Origin: a virus
DNA: 56,809 bases
Strand: one strand, 5' to 3'
Virus record (IMG/VR): IMGVR_UViG_3300047495_000028
Span: 1-56,809 of that record
In this document: one piece after another, positions 14,264 through 22,014 of the stretch
How positions within the stretch are numbered: the first letter of the stretch is position 1
Layout: each line of letters opens with the position of its first letter
Program-made: the position numbers and the translations under genes
Notes under the pieces: generated by a model
Databases searched by the model: none
The model's input: only the letters and a program-made list of their open reading frames with translations
Told to the model about the DNA's origin: nothing

Positions 14264-14742
14264 GGCACGCATTCGACTGGACCGCTGAGCGTATCGAATT
14301 GCTGCGCGAGCGGTGGGCTGATGGCGTCCCGACAGCAGCGATTGGGCGGGAGCTTGGTGTGTTAAAAAACGCCGTTGTGTCCAAGTCTCGGCGCATCGGC
14401 TGCGAGCCCCGCCCATCGCCACTCCGCGCGCCGGCTGGTAGCCCGCAGGCGCAGCGACCGAAACGTGCGCCTTTGGTGACGCTGGCGCTTGATAATTCCG
14501 GCGCGGGGCTTGATGAAGCAAGTAGATCCTCGCGTGTGGCCCCGAGCGTACGCGCTCCGGAATCGGGGCAACCTTTTCTGGCGCTGGAGCACGTTGCGTT
14601 GCAATCGAGGCAATGCGGTTGGATGGATGGCACTCGGGGTTCTTACCGCCAGTGCGACAAACCAGCCGCGAGACCGCGGGTTTTTTGTGTGGAGCACTGC
14701 AAGGTTGGGTATGTTTCGCGCAGAAACGTTGCCGCCGAGTGA
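14260..14742 (+). CDS. gcrA: GcrA-family cell-cycle regulator
   Basis: GTG 14260 overlaps the previous stop. The N-terminus FDWTAERIELLRERWADG ... AIGRELG is the GcrA DNA-binding domain; the C-terminus carries the family's Cys motifs (QCGWMDG, QCDKP, FCVEH). In alphaproteobacteria GcrA is a sigma70 cofactor that activates promoters containing methylated GANTC. A phage copy could redirect host transcription or exploit CcrM-type methylation, and the window also encodes a DNA methyltransferase at 17825. Length (160 residues) is close to the host protein. The central linker is Pro/Ala-rich. Confidence 0.8.
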   Translation: MRHAFDWTAERIELLRERWADGVPTAAIGRELGVLKNAVVSKSRRIGCEPRPSPLRAPAGSPQAQRPKRAPLVTLALDNSGAGLDEASRSSRVAPSVRAPESGQPFLALEHVALQSRQCGWMDGTRGSYRQCDKPAARPRVFCVEHCKVGYVSRRNVAAE

Positions 14743-15116
14743 GCGCGCGCTTCGAGCCTGATCAGTCTAGACGCGCGTGCGACATCTGCCCGTTTGCGCA
14801 GATGGCTGATCCGGTGACGACTGTGCTGCTGGACGGATCAGTCGTCGAAGTCGGCAACCGCGTGTGCTGGTTTATTTTACCGAATGGCGACAAAGCCCAT
14901 ATCAAGCGGACATATGCTTTGATTCTGGCTTTTCTTGCGGGTGGAGAGGTATTCTCGCGGGAGGAAATCCTGATCGCGGCTGGCAGTAAGGGGCAACCGA
15001 GAACAGCCGAGGTGCAAGTTTGTTATCTTAACAAGCTGCTGCGCGAAATCCGGCCGGAATTGCGCATAAGAAATGTGTATTCCTTTGGATGGCGGCTTGA
15101 GTATAGGCCGAAATAG
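14739..15116 (+). CDS. Winged-helix (OmpR/PhoB-type) DNA-binding protein, 125 aa
   Basis: GTG 14739 overlaps the GcrA-like stop as GTGA; an internal ATG at 14802 is the alternative start. After a short Cys pair (CDIC) the protein matches the OmpR/PhoB C-terminal domain: TYALILAFLAGGEVFSREEI, then helix AEVQVCYLNKLLREI and the wing RIRNVYSFGWRLEYRP. No receiver domain is present, so activity is not controlled by phosphorylation. Likely a transcription factor acting with the GcrA-like protein. Confidence 0.7.
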   Translation: MSARFEPDQSRRACDICPFAQMADPVTTVLLDGSVVEVGNRVCWFILPNGDKAHIKRTYALILAFLAGGEVFSREEILIAAGSKGQPRTAEVQVCYLNKLLREIRPELRIRNVYSFGWRLEYRPK

Positions 15117-15172
15117 TGCTTTAACTAATCGTGCGCGGCAATGATGCTGCGCGGATCATCGGAGATGCAGAC

Positions 15173-15628
15173 ATGGCACGACATAGCGCAGCGTTGAAGA
15201 CGGTTGAGCCGCCGGTTGAAACCGGCGTGGTGGACGATCCGCGGCAGGCTGATATTGAGGCGGCAGTGGCCGGGGTGCGCGAGCACGATGCGGCACCCGC
15301 TTCCGATGTGCCCGCGGCTGATGTGGTGCCGACGCCGGCGAAACGCGGGCGCAAGCCTCGTGCGGTTGCGGTGGATGCGATCATGAAGCTGGTGCCGGCG
15401 CCTGTTCCGGTCGGCACTGTGCCCACGCCGCCGATGACCGTCGCGAATGCGCTGGCGTTGATCGAGCCCGGCACCGAGATGACGATCCTGGGCGCGACGT
15501 GGGGCGATGTGAATGCCGCAGCGGATGAGCTTGGTATCCGGGCGTATATCTTCACGCGGCAGACTGCGCACGGGGTGGACGTGGATCATCGGTCGCATGG
15601 GGGCGACGAGGCATCGGATACGGAATAA
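15173..15628 (+). CDS. Hypothetical protein with AT-hook-like motif, 151 aa
   Basis: GGAG lies ten bases before ATG 15173. The N-terminal 70 residues are acidic and Ala/Val/Pro-rich, ending in KRGRKPRA, an AT-hook-like DNA-contact motif; the C-terminal part (MTVANALALIEPGTEMTILG) looks folded. No family recognised. A DNA-binding accessory role is possible. Confidence 0.55.
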   Translation: MARHSAALKTVEPPVETGVVDDPRQADIEAAVAGVREHDAAPASDVPAADVVPTPAKRGRKPRAVAVDAIMKLVPAPVPVGTVPTPPMTVANALALIEPGTEMTILGATWGDVNAAADELGIRAYIFTRQTAHGVDVDHRSHGGDEASDTE

Positions 15629-15809
15629 CGGGGTCTTCTGGTGCGGACGACCCGTCTTGCAAGGACAGAAACCAGGCAGAATCGGAATGGCAACCCGCAC
15701 GCAGCCATCCGGGGTAACCGGCACTCACTGAGGACTGACCGCACGTTCCAATAGCCGGGTAGCGGTGACAGCCGGAGAGACGGCAACCAAATCTCGAAAG
15801 GAGAACAGT
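15629..15809 (+). other. Noncoding 181-base stretch, possible structured RNA
   Basis: In an operon where almost all genes overlap, this stretch has no convincing frame. It contains several short self-complementary segments, for example ACCGC...GCGGT at about 15740-15772 and GCCGGAGAGACGGC near 15771, and ends in AAAGGAG before the GTG start at 15810. I see no promoter match or terminator T-run. It may fold as a leader or small RNA. Confidence 0.35.
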
Positions 15810-15938
15810 GTGCGCAGGGATGAAATGGAAGTTGCTTTAGACAAAGTAATTGCTGATGCAATGAATTCCGGCGTCACTTTGGACGAAGTTATTGACACGT
15901 TGGATTCGATGAAGGACCGCTACGGCGAAGAGGAATGA
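15810..15938 (+). CDS. Small acidic protein, 42 aa
   Basis: GTG 15810 has AAAGGAG seven to eight bases upstream, and the TGA overlaps the rusA ATG. The peptide is a strongly acidic helix (MRRDEMEVALDKVIADAMNS ...). No family recognised. Coupling to rusA suggests it is translated with the resolvase. Confidence 0.6.
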   Translation: MRRDEMEVALDKVIADAMNSGVTLDEVIDTLDSMKDRYGEEE

Positions 15939-16408
15939 CCCGCGGCTACCCCGGCGACTCGCCGCTAAGCCAGGCAAAAATTGGTGCGGCGATACGCCCT
16001 ATAGTCGTGACAATACCGGGTGAAATGCGCGGCAAAGGGAGGCCACGGTTTTCGCGTCGGGGTGGATTTGTCAAAGTGCACACCGACGAAAAAACAGCCA
16101 GTGCCGAGACGTGGATTAAAGCCTGCGCGATTGACCAGGTGGGAATGTTGCTTCTCTCCGGCCCCCTCCGTGTTCAAATTTCGGTGGGGGTTGGGGTTGC
16201 TGATAGTTGGAGCAAAAAACGAAAGGAGCGCGCATTAATGCAACTGGATCACCCTACCGGGAAGCCCGATTTCGACAATGTTGCGAAACTCATTTGCGAT
16301 GCGCTCAACGGCATACTCTGGAAAGACGATTCGCAGATCGTGGCTTGCTCATTCCTGAAATACTACTCCGCAAGGCCCGCAGCCGAGTTGTGTGTGTGGG
16401 ACCTGTGA
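15935..16408 (+). CDS. rusA: RusA-like Holliday junction resolvase
   Basis: 157 residues with the RusA signature: TIPGEMRGKGRPRFS near the N-terminus, then the metal-binding acidic cluster HPTGKPDFDNVAKLICDALN and WKDDSQI. RusA-type enzymes cut four-way junctions formed in recombination and replication before packaging. ATG 15935 overlaps the previous stop. It works naturally with the Sak4/exonuclease pair encoded leftward. Confidence 0.85.
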   Translation: MTRGYPGDSPLSQAKIGAAIRPIVVTIPGEMRGKGRPRFSRRGGFVKVHTDEKTASAETWIKACAIDQVGMLLLSGPLRVQISVGVGVADSWSKKRKERALMQLDHPTGKPDFDNVAKLICDALNGILWKDDSQIVACSFLKYYSARPAAELCVWDL

Positions 16409-16473
16409 GCGGAGAGCTGGAGCGCACGCTGCGCGAGTGGGGCGTGCCGATGATGGGGAGGACTGCGGCGTGA
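16405..16473 (+). CDS. Possible 22-aa coupled peptide
   Basis: GTG 16405 overlaps the rusA stop and the TGA (16471-16473) overlaps the GTG of the helicase, so the ribosome could translate this short frame on the way. It encodes a helix (MSGELERTLREWGVPMMGRT). Its 3' end also supplies GGGGAGG for the helicase. It may act only to couple translation. Confidence 0.35.
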   Translation: MSGELERTLREWGVPMMGRTAA

Positions 16474-17843
16474 GCGACGACTATGCTGACTTTTTGGCGA
16501 GCAAGGTGCCAAGGGCTCATTCATATGGCTTCGAGGCAGGCGCCATGCCGGCGCACATGCAAAACTTTCGGGGAAACGTGGCACAATTTGCCATTCGCCA
16601 GGGACGGTGCGGCATATTCCTCGACACTGGGCTAGGAAAGACCAGCATAGAACTGGAATGGTCTAGGCAGTGCGCTGAAGCGAGTAACGGACGCGCGTTG
16701 TTGCTGACGCCATTGGCGGTTGCGCGGCAAATCGAGAAAGAGGCGATACGCTGGGGATACGAGGCTCGCGTCATAAGGGCGCAAAAAGACGCTGGTAATG
16801 GGATCAATATCTGCAATTACGACCGCCTTGATTTGTTGGAGCCGGAGTATTTCGGCGCCGTTTGTTTGGACGAGTCCAGCGTCCTTAAGTCATTTACTGG
16901 CGCCACTACGCGCGCTCTTATGGAGGCTTTTGGTTCACATCGTTTTCGCCTTTGCGCGACTGCAACGCCAGCGCCTAACGATCATATGGAACTCGGCCAA
17001 CACGCTCAATTCCTTGGCGTCATGGCGAGCAATGAAATGCTTGCCCGGTGGTTTACTTCCGACCAGACGGAGATGGGGCGATACCGCCTGAAAAAACACG
17101 GCGAGGAAGCGTTTTGGGACTGGATGGCGTCATGGTCACGATGCGCCGAGACGCCGGCAGACCTTGGGTTTGACGCTTCCGGGTTTGATCTGCCGCCAAT
17201 GACGCTGCATCGACATCGCGTGGCTGGCGATGTTCGCGCTCCCGCTGGGGCGCTGTTTTTGCAGGAATTGAGTGCCACCAATATCCACACGATTAAGCGG
17301 CAGACAGCGGAGTCGCGGGCCGATGGTGTGGCCGAACTGATAGCTCAAGAGCCGTATGAGACCTGGGTTATCTGGTGCGACACGGACTACGAAAGCGGCG
17401 CGCTCGCCAAACGACTGCCTGACGCTTTGGAGTTGCGCGGCAGCTTTACGATAGAGCGCAAGGAGTCAATTCTTGAGCAATTCGCGTCTGGCGCGGTGCG
17501 TCATATTATCACTAAGCCGTCGCTATCGTCTCAGGGCTTGAATTGGCAACACACGGCGCGGATGGTATTCGTAGGGCGCAGCTTTTCCTATGAACAATGG
17601 TATCAGGCAGTACGGCGCTGCTGGCGATACGGCCAGGCGCGCGCTGTGCATGTCCACCTGATGGTAGCCGAGGGCGAGGATCAAATTGGTCGCGTGATTG
17701 ACCGCAAGGCTAGCGATCACGTTGCGATGAAGCGCGCCATGGCGGCAGCAATGCTGCGGTCTCGCGAACGGCACAGTGGCTTAAAGGTCGCCTATAATCC
17801 CACATACCGAATGGATATACCGGAATGGCTGCACTCTCTCTAG
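16470..17843 (+). CDS. SF2 (SNF2-like) helicase / ATPase
   Basis: GTG 16470 follows GGGGAGG. The 457-residue protein has the SF2 motifs in order: Walker A LDTGLGKTS (51-59), DESS box (134-137), motif III TATPAP (about 164-169) and motif VI QAVRRCWRYGQ near residue 375. It is the phage type often annotated as DEAD-like or SNF2 helicase, shorter than chromatin remodelers and without a nuclease domain. The next gene, a DNA methyltransferase, overlaps its 3' end by 19 bases; the pairing recurs in phages and suggests a shared job in DNA modification or replication. Confidence 0.8.
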   Translation: MSDDYADFLASKVPRAHSYGFEAGAMPAHMQNFRGNVAQFAIRQGRCGIFLDTGLGKTSIELEWSRQCAEASNGRALLLTPLAVARQIEKEAIRWGYEARVIRAQKDAGNGINICNYDRLDLLEPEYFGAVCLDESSVLKSFTGATTRALMEAFGSHRFRLCATATPAPNDHMELGQHAQFLGVMASNEMLARWFTSDQTEMGRYRLKKHGEEAFWDWMASWSRCAETPADLGFDASGFDLPPMTLHRHRVAGDVRAPAGALFLQELSATNIHTIKRQTAESRADGVAELIAQEPYETWVIWCDTDYESGALAKRLPDALELRGSFTIERKESILEQFASGAVRHIITKPSLSSQGLNWQHTARMVFVGRSFSYEQWYQAVRRCWRYGQARAVHVHLMVAEGEDQIGRVIDRKASDHVAMKRAMAAAMLRSRERHSGLKVAYNPTYRMDIPEWLHSL

Positions 17844-18820
17844 ACGCCCTCGGCGACACGCGCGGCGACAACTGGGCGCTCGCTCATGGCGACTGCGTGT
17901 CAGTCATGGGCCAGCTTCCGGACAATTGCATTGATTTCTCTGTGTTTAGTCCACCGTTTAGCGGGCTTTACATTTACAACGACTCGGTTGCTGACTTCGG
18001 CAATGTCGCCAATGACGAGGAATTTTTCCGTGGTTACAAGTTCTTTGCCGAACAACTGTTTCGTGTTATGCGACCGGGCCGAATAGTCGCGGTGCACTGC
18101 AAGGATTTGGTGTTTTACCGCAACCAAGGAGGTCGAGCAGGGCTGCGGGACTTCCCTGGCATGCTAATCCGCGCGCACGAGGCGGCTGGATTTGCGTTCC
18201 ACAGCCGCGTGACAATCTGGCGCTGCCCGGTTCGGGAAATGACCAAGACAAAAGCTCACGGATTACTCTACAAACAACTTCGCGCCGACTCCAGCTTCAG
18301 CCGGCAGGGCTTGCCTGAGTATTTTGTCGTCTTCCGCAAATGGGCGATGGACGAGGCGCAGGAAAGTGACGTGATTCCTGTCGAACACGTCAAGCCGGGG
18401 GATATAAAGGGCGCCATCGCGCTTGCTCGAAAATATGGCGCCGAGGGTGACGATGCGCTGGCTGATATCTTGGGCGGTTTGCAACTGCCGCTGGAATGGT
18501 GGCAGGAAACAGCATCGCCGGTCTGGATGAACAATCGGGAAACCGACGTTCTCAACGCAAAGCGGGAGCCGACCGACGAGCGGCATATCTGCCCAATGCC
18601 GTTGGATATTACACAGCGAGCCACGATGTTATGGAGCAATCCCGGAGATGTGGTTTTGTCTCCGTTCGCCGGTATCGGATCCGAAGGGTATGTCGCGCTC
18701 AAAACGCGACGCAAGTTCTTCGGCATTGAATTAAAAGAATCCTATTACCGGCAGGCGGCCCGGCATCTCGCAAATGCGGAAAGCAATGCGGTTGATCTTT
18801 TCGACGCCGCCGCCGAATGA
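17825..18820 (+). CDS. DNA methyltransferase (beta-class, N4-cytosine or N6-adenine type)
   Basis: 331 residues. The catalytic motif SPPF (42-45, VFSPPFSGLY) comes before the AdoMet-binding FAGIGSEGY near 283-291, the order typical of beta-class enzymes. SPP(F/Y) is more common in N4-cytosine enzymes, DPPY in N6-adenine, so N4C is slightly favoured. A target-recognition region lies between. No restriction partner is seen, so it is an orphan enzyme that likely protects phage DNA or marks it for regulation. It overlaps the helicase end and the next ATG. Confidence 0.85.
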   Translation: MAALSLDALGDTRGDNWALAHGDCVSVMGQLPDNCIDFSVFSPPFSGLYIYNDSVADFGNVANDEEFFRGYKFFAEQLFRVMRPGRIVAVHCKDLVFYRNQGGRAGLRDFPGMLIRAHEAAGFAFHSRVTIWRCPVREMTKTKAHGLLYKQLRADSSFSRQGLPEYFVVFRKWAMDEAQESDVIPVEHVKPGDIKGAIALARKYGAEGDDALADILGGLQLPLEWWQETASPVWMNNRETDVLNAKREPTDERHICPMPLDITQRATMLWSNPGDVVLSPFAGIGSEGYVALKTRRKFFGIELKESYYRQAARHLANAESNAVDLFDAAAE

Positions 18821-19191
18821 AGGTTGCCCCGGCACTTCCACCGCTGCAACCGCGTCCATGCGAGACTTGCGGCAAAACGGCGCTGCCGGTGGCGATTGCG
18901 CCGGGCGATGAGGGCGATGCGTGTGACCTACTCACGCCGTGTTTGAAAGCAAATAAGTCCCACGATTATTGCGTAGGCCATCGTTGTATCTCCTGGTTGC
19001 CGCGTATTCTACGCGATGCGCATAACCCATCCGTGCGCGGCCGCATTGGCGCGCTTGGCCTGCTCAGGCGTGTTGAGGACAGGGTCGTATGGGACGCGGA
19101 AATCAGTGATGCGCTCCACGCCGATTACGCCGGAAATTTCTCGCTCTTTCGCGTACCGGAGCACAATTCTCAACGCTCCGCGGAGCGTTGA
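18817..19191 (+). CDS. Cys-containing hypothetical protein, 124 aa
   Basis: ATG 18817 overlaps the methyltransferase stop as ATGA, which supports the N-terminal half, with two Cys pairs and CVGHRC that may bind zinc. The second half overlaps the convergent gene at 19009-19251 by 183 bases, an unusually long overlap, and reads less naturally. Either the gene truly runs through, or an insertion of the leftward pair removed its original 3' end and the frame now runs into antisense sequence. Confidence 0.45.
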   Translation: MKVAPALPPLQPRPCETCGKTALPVAIAPGDEGDACDLLTPCLKANKSHDYCVGHRCISWLPRILRDAHNPSVRGRIGALGLLRRVEDRVVWDAEISDALHADYAGNFSLFRVPEHNSQRSAER

Positions 19192-19251
19192 GGCAAACCC
19201 GAGCACCATCGCCTGATCGGTGTCTTCGTCAATCACTGGGTATGTGGCCAT
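19009..19251 (-). CDS. Hypothetical protein, 80 aa
   Basis: ATG 19251 has GGAGAG at the right distance. The product (MATYPVIDEDTDQAMVLGFA ...) is well composed with a helical middle and Val-rich strands. It follows the gene at 19308 on the same strand, with a GCCGGGC/GCCCGGC hairpin between them. It may be a small regulator but no family is recognised. Confidence 0.65.
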   Translation of the reverse strand: MATYPVIDEDTDQAMVLGFASTLRGALRIVLRYAKEREISGVIGVERITDFRVPYDPVLNTPEQAKRANAAAHGWVMRIA

Positions 19252-19270
19252 ATCGTCTCTCCGGTTGATT

Positions 19271-19291
19271 GCCGGGCACCATCGCCCGGCG
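19271..19291 (-). promoter_or_regulatory. Hairpin in the leader between two leftward genes
   Basis: GCCGGGC and GCCCGGC form a 7-base-pair stem with a six-base loop just upstream of the GGAG of the 19251 gene. No T-run follows, so it is more likely an RNA-stabilising or translation-modulating element than a terminator. A similar GCCCGGC-plus-GGAGA leader precedes the gene at 19505. Confidence 0.45.
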
Positions 19292-19307
19292 TGTGTTGTT
19301 TAAGGAC

Positions 19308-19505
19308 TCAGGCGTGTGCGGCGATGCCGCTGCGGCGGTAGGCACGGTAGGCTGCGGCGAGATCAGCGACGGTGTAGGTGTCGCCGATCATTTCTGCGTT
19401 GGCGCGAAGGTTGAGGTAGCGGAGGATCACGTCATAGGCGGGGACGCCGATGCGGCCGGCGAGGCGGATGAGTGCGAGGCGGGTGCGGTCGCTGAGGTGG
19501 TCCAT
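19308..19505 (-). CDS. Hypothetical helical protein, 65 aa
   Basis: ATG 19505 is preceded by GGAG; longer starts would run into the promoter. The sequence (MDHLSDRTRLALIRLAGRIG ...) is helical with a 'TYTVADLAAAYRAYRRSG' C-terminal region that could hold a helix-turn-helix. First gene behind the leftward promoter at 19551. Confidence 0.6.
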   Translation of the reverse strand: MDHLSDRTRLALIRLAGRIGVPAYDVILRYLNLRANAEMIGDTYTVADLAAAYRAYRRSGIAAHA

Positions 19506-19550
19506 CGTGTGTCTCCGTGTTGGCCGGGCATCATCGCTCCGGTGACACCA

Positions 19551-19579
19551 GACATAAGCCCGCCCGCATCCCACGTCAA
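19551..19579 (-). promoter_or_regulatory. Leftward sigma70-type promoter
   Basis: On the minus strand TTGACG (19579-19574), 17 bases, TATGTC (19556-19551). Transcription would begin near 19543 and read the two small leftward genes. It is back to back with an almost matching rightward promoter, 34 bases apart. Confidence 0.65.
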
Positions 19580-19613
19580 CCATAATTATTGTCCGATGCG
19601 CGATTATTTTCGC

Positions 19614-19642
19614 TTGACACTGGCGGGGCTGCGGGCTATGTG
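19614..19642 (+). promoter_or_regulatory. Rightward sigma70-type promoter
   Basis: TTGACA (19614-19619), 17 bases, TATGTG (19637-19642). Start near 19649, leading to ATG 19693. The region between this and the leftward promoter (19580-19613) repeats ATTATT twice, a possible operator. Confidence 0.65.
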
Positions 19643-19692
19643 TTGGGCATCGGCGGCGAGTGGCGCGGCCTGGGTGGACGGGGAGACTAAAA

Positions 19693-19893
19693 ATGTTTGA
19701 TTTTGAGGATGTCGGTCACATCAACTCGCATGATTGGGCTGCAATCGACAGCTTGCTGGTCAAGGTGGGCGCGCAAAAAACTTGCATAAATGAGTTGCTT
19801 GAGGCGCTGCCAATGCCACGGTCCGGCTACGTCGGAATGGCGCGAAAAATCGTGCGTTTGCGTAAATCCAATGCTCGCGTTGAGGTGGCGTAA
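19693..19893 (+). CDS. Hypothetical helix-turn-helix-like protein, 66 aa
   Basis: ATG 19693 follows GGGGAGACT. The product (MFDFEDVGHINSHDWAAIDS ...) is a helical protein with a basic C-terminus (ARKIVRLRKSNARVEVA), compatible with DNA binding. First gene after the rightward promoter, and its stop overlaps the next ATG (TAATG). Confidence 0.6.
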   Translation: MFDFEDVGHINSHDWAAIDSLLVKVGAQKTCINELLEALPMPRSGYVGMARKIVRLRKSNARVEVA

Positions 19894-20117
19894 TGCCTAA
19901 CGCAGCGCAAAACGCTCAAAGGTGGGCGATCACGCAACGACGCAAGGCGCGCTCGGCTGCTGCGGCGCAAATTAAGCGCGTTGACGATGAGAGGCGCGAT
20001 GAAATCGCTCGTCTCCAGCAAATTGCTGCGATGATGGAGCGGAGGCCGGCGATGGCTGGGACGCGCGCCGCTGTGCTTGATCGGATCGCCTGGCTTCAAG
20101 AAACTTTCAGCGCGTGA
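19893..20117 (+). CDS. Hypothetical basic coiled-coil protein, 74 aa
   Basis: A Lys/Arg-rich helical protein (AQRWAITQRRKARSAAAAQI, then DERRDEIARLQQIAAMM). It is coupled at both ends (TAATG, GTGA). No family recognised; a nucleic-acid-binding role is possible from its charge. Confidence 0.6.
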   Translation: MPNAAQNAQRWAITQRRKARSAAAAQIKRVDDERRDEIARLQQIAAMMERRPAMAGTRAAVLDRIAWLQETFSA

Positions 20118-20482
20118 TCGGCCCGCAGATCCGCGCCTGGCGCATCGCCCATGGTTGGACGCAGGCCTACGCAGCCGGCCGCCTGGGCGTGTCGCGATCG
20201 ACGCTACATTTGATCGAGCGCGGCGACACTATCAGCACCCTTGCAGCCGGCCACGTAGCTAGCGTGATCCGTGAATGGGGCGACATGCCGCCGCCAGCCG
20301 ATACTCCACTCCCCCCGCCGCGGAGGCGGGGCCGGACACGTAATCATGTGCCGCCGCCCAGCGTCGATCGTGTCCGCGAGGAGATGAGGCTCAACCCGCG
20401 TCTGACAGACGCCGATCTGGCGCGACGCGTGGGCGTGACGCGGCAGGCTGTGGGGCAGATGCGGAGACGGTGGCGGTTTTGA
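20114..20482 (+). CDS. Double helix-turn-helix regulator (XRE-like), 122 aa
   Basis: GTG 20114 overlaps the previous stop. An N-terminal XRE domain (IAHGWTQAYAAGRLGVSRST, LHLIERGDTI) is followed by a Pro/Arg-rich linker and a second HTH (LTDADLARRVGVTRQAVGQM). Two DNA-binding units in one small protein suggest recognition of a long or bent operator, perhaps the divergent promoter at 19551-19642. Ends the operon; the next 181 bases are noncoding. Confidence 0.7.
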   Translation: MIGPQIRAWRIAHGWTQAYAAGRLGVSRSTLHLIERGDTISTLAAGHVASVIREWGDMPPPADTPLPPPRRRGRTRNHVPPPSVDRVREEMRLNPRLTDADLARRVGVTRQAVGQMRRRWRF

Positions 20483-20663
20483 GCGGGCGGTGATCGTTGC
20501 CGGGGCGGTGATTCCGCCGTTGCGCGCGAGCGCGGGGTGGCGCTAGGATGGCGCTTTCGGGCCGAGCGGCGCTGGTCACGCCTGCCCGGCCCTGACACAC
20601 GCGGAAGGGCCTCCGTCGCATGGTTATGTCATTTGTAGGGATTTTTGCGCGCGCTGTCATCCT
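20483..20663 (+). other. Noncoding gap before the replication genes
   Basis: No convincing frame. The stretch is GC-rich to about 20600 with a self-complementary GGGCCGAGCGGCG...CGCCTGCCCGGCCC near 20560-20592 and then AT-richer sequence (GGTTATGTCATTTGTAGGGA) before ATG 20664. The first part may terminate the regulator operon and the second part start the helicase operon; I cannot identify a clear -35/-10 pair. Confidence 0.4.
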
Positions 20664-22010
20664 ATGACTGCGCAAGAGCAGCCAGAATTTGCGCTCACTG
20701 CCGATCAAACCCGCGCGCTGAAAGAAATCGAAGCGGCGCGGCTATCTGGCGAAAGTCGGCATCTGCTGACCGGATACGCGGGGTCCGGTAAAACAACCCT
20801 CATGCAGCACGTGGTGCGACATCTGTTAGCATTACGGCGAGACGTTGCCGTGACCGCTCCGACGCACAAGGCCGTTAGCGTGCTGCGTGCGAAACTTTGT
20901 GCAGCGGGAATCGAAGCGAACTGTCTTACAACCCATAGCCTGCTGAGTTTGCAGCCCGTTCCGGACGGCGCGAAAACCAAATTGAAGCGCCGCAAGGGCG
21001 CGAAGCACGTGTCTGCGCATGTCGTCATTATCGACGAGTGCTCTATGCTGGATACCGACATGATGGGCCATATCAGGATGCACCTGGGCCATGCGTTCGT
21101 GCTGTTCGTCGGTGATCCCGCGCAACTTCCTCCGGTCGGCGAGAAAGAAAGCCAGTCTTTCGCGACCAGGAGCCGGTCTCATCTGGAAACCATTGTGAGG
21201 CAGGCGGTTGGAAATCCCGTTTTGCAGGCAGCGCACATCATTCGTGCGTCGCAGGGCGGTGCTATGGATATGTCGTGGACCAAGCGCAATCCCGCCCCAC
21301 CCGCTGGGGTGTTTACGCCGAACGGGCGCGCCGATGAATGGATGAAAAAGGCCTTCACGTCTGACGATTTCAAGCGTGATAACGACACGTTTCGATATCT
21401 TTGTTGGACTAATCAGAGAGTGGCAGATGTCAATGCTTGCATCAGGCAATGGATATATGGAGATACCATAGAACCGTTTTCCGTTGGCGAGCGCGTCTTG
21501 ATAAGACAGCCTGTGTTTTCTCCATTAAACCCAAATATGCCAAACGAAGATCGTAAAATTCTGTTTAACACAAACGAAGAGGCTGAGGTTACGGCAATTG
21601 CAGAGAGTGAAATAGAGGCGTATTTTAAGGCCGCCGGAGACTTTTCGTCGTGGGGAAAAGAAATTTCCGCTTGGTGCGTTGCGTTGCGCCATTCTGACGG
21701 CACAGACGTGCTTGTCAAAATTCCGCGATATCAAGTCGATTATGATGCAATTAACGAAAGATTGGTCTTCGAAGCAAAACATTGGCGAGAGAGGTGGCAG
21801 CATCGGCACGATTTTCAGAGCGATGTAGCGCGGCTTCAATCCGTTTACGCCATGACTGTTCACACGTCACAGGGATCTACGTTTAGAAACTGCTTCGTTG
21901 ATGTAGGAGATATTCGAAATCGCGCGAAATCGAACGTGTTGGAAACTCAACAACTCTTTTATGTTGCAGCAACTCGGCCGACGACTGCGTTGATTCTGGT
22001 TGGAGTGTAG
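20664..22010 (+). CDS. SF1B helicase (RecD/Dda-like)
   Basis: 448 residues with Walker A GYAGSGKT (37-44), the IIDECSMLD motif II near 120, GDPAQLPPV motif III near 152, and the C-terminal UvrD-like motifs (TVHTSQGSTF, YVAATRP). This is the order seen in T4 Dda and phage RecD2-like 5'-3' helicases, which act in origin opening, recombination or fork repair. The second half of the gene has distinctly lower GC than the first, suggesting a mosaic origin. Confidence 0.85.
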   Translation: MTAQEQPEFALTADQTRALKEIEAARLSGESRHLLTGYAGSGKTTLMQHVVRHLLALRRDVAVTAPTHKAVSVLRAKLCAAGIEANCLTTHSLLSLQPVPDGAKTKLKRRKGAKHVSAHVVIIDECSMLDTDMMGHIRMHLGHAFVLFVGDPAQLPPVGEKESQSFATRSRSHLETIVRQAVGNPVLQAAHIIRASQGGAMDMSWTKRNPAPPAGVFTPNGRADEWMKKAFTSDDFKRDNDTFRYLCWTNQRVADVNACIRQWIYGDTIEPFSVGERVLIRQPVFSPLNPNMPNEDRKILFNTNEEAEVTAIAESEIEAYFKAAGDFSSWGKEISAWCVALRHSDGTDVLVKIPRYQVDYDAINERLVFEAKHWRERWQHRHDFQSDVARLQSVYAMTVHTSQGSTFRNCFVDVGDIRNRAKSNVLETQQLFYVAATRPTTALILVGV

Positions 22011-22014
22011 ATCA

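Noticed and set aside
15629-15809. tRNA gene
   Set aside because: A GTTCCAA-like loop is present but no acceptor stem or cloverleaf can be drawn.
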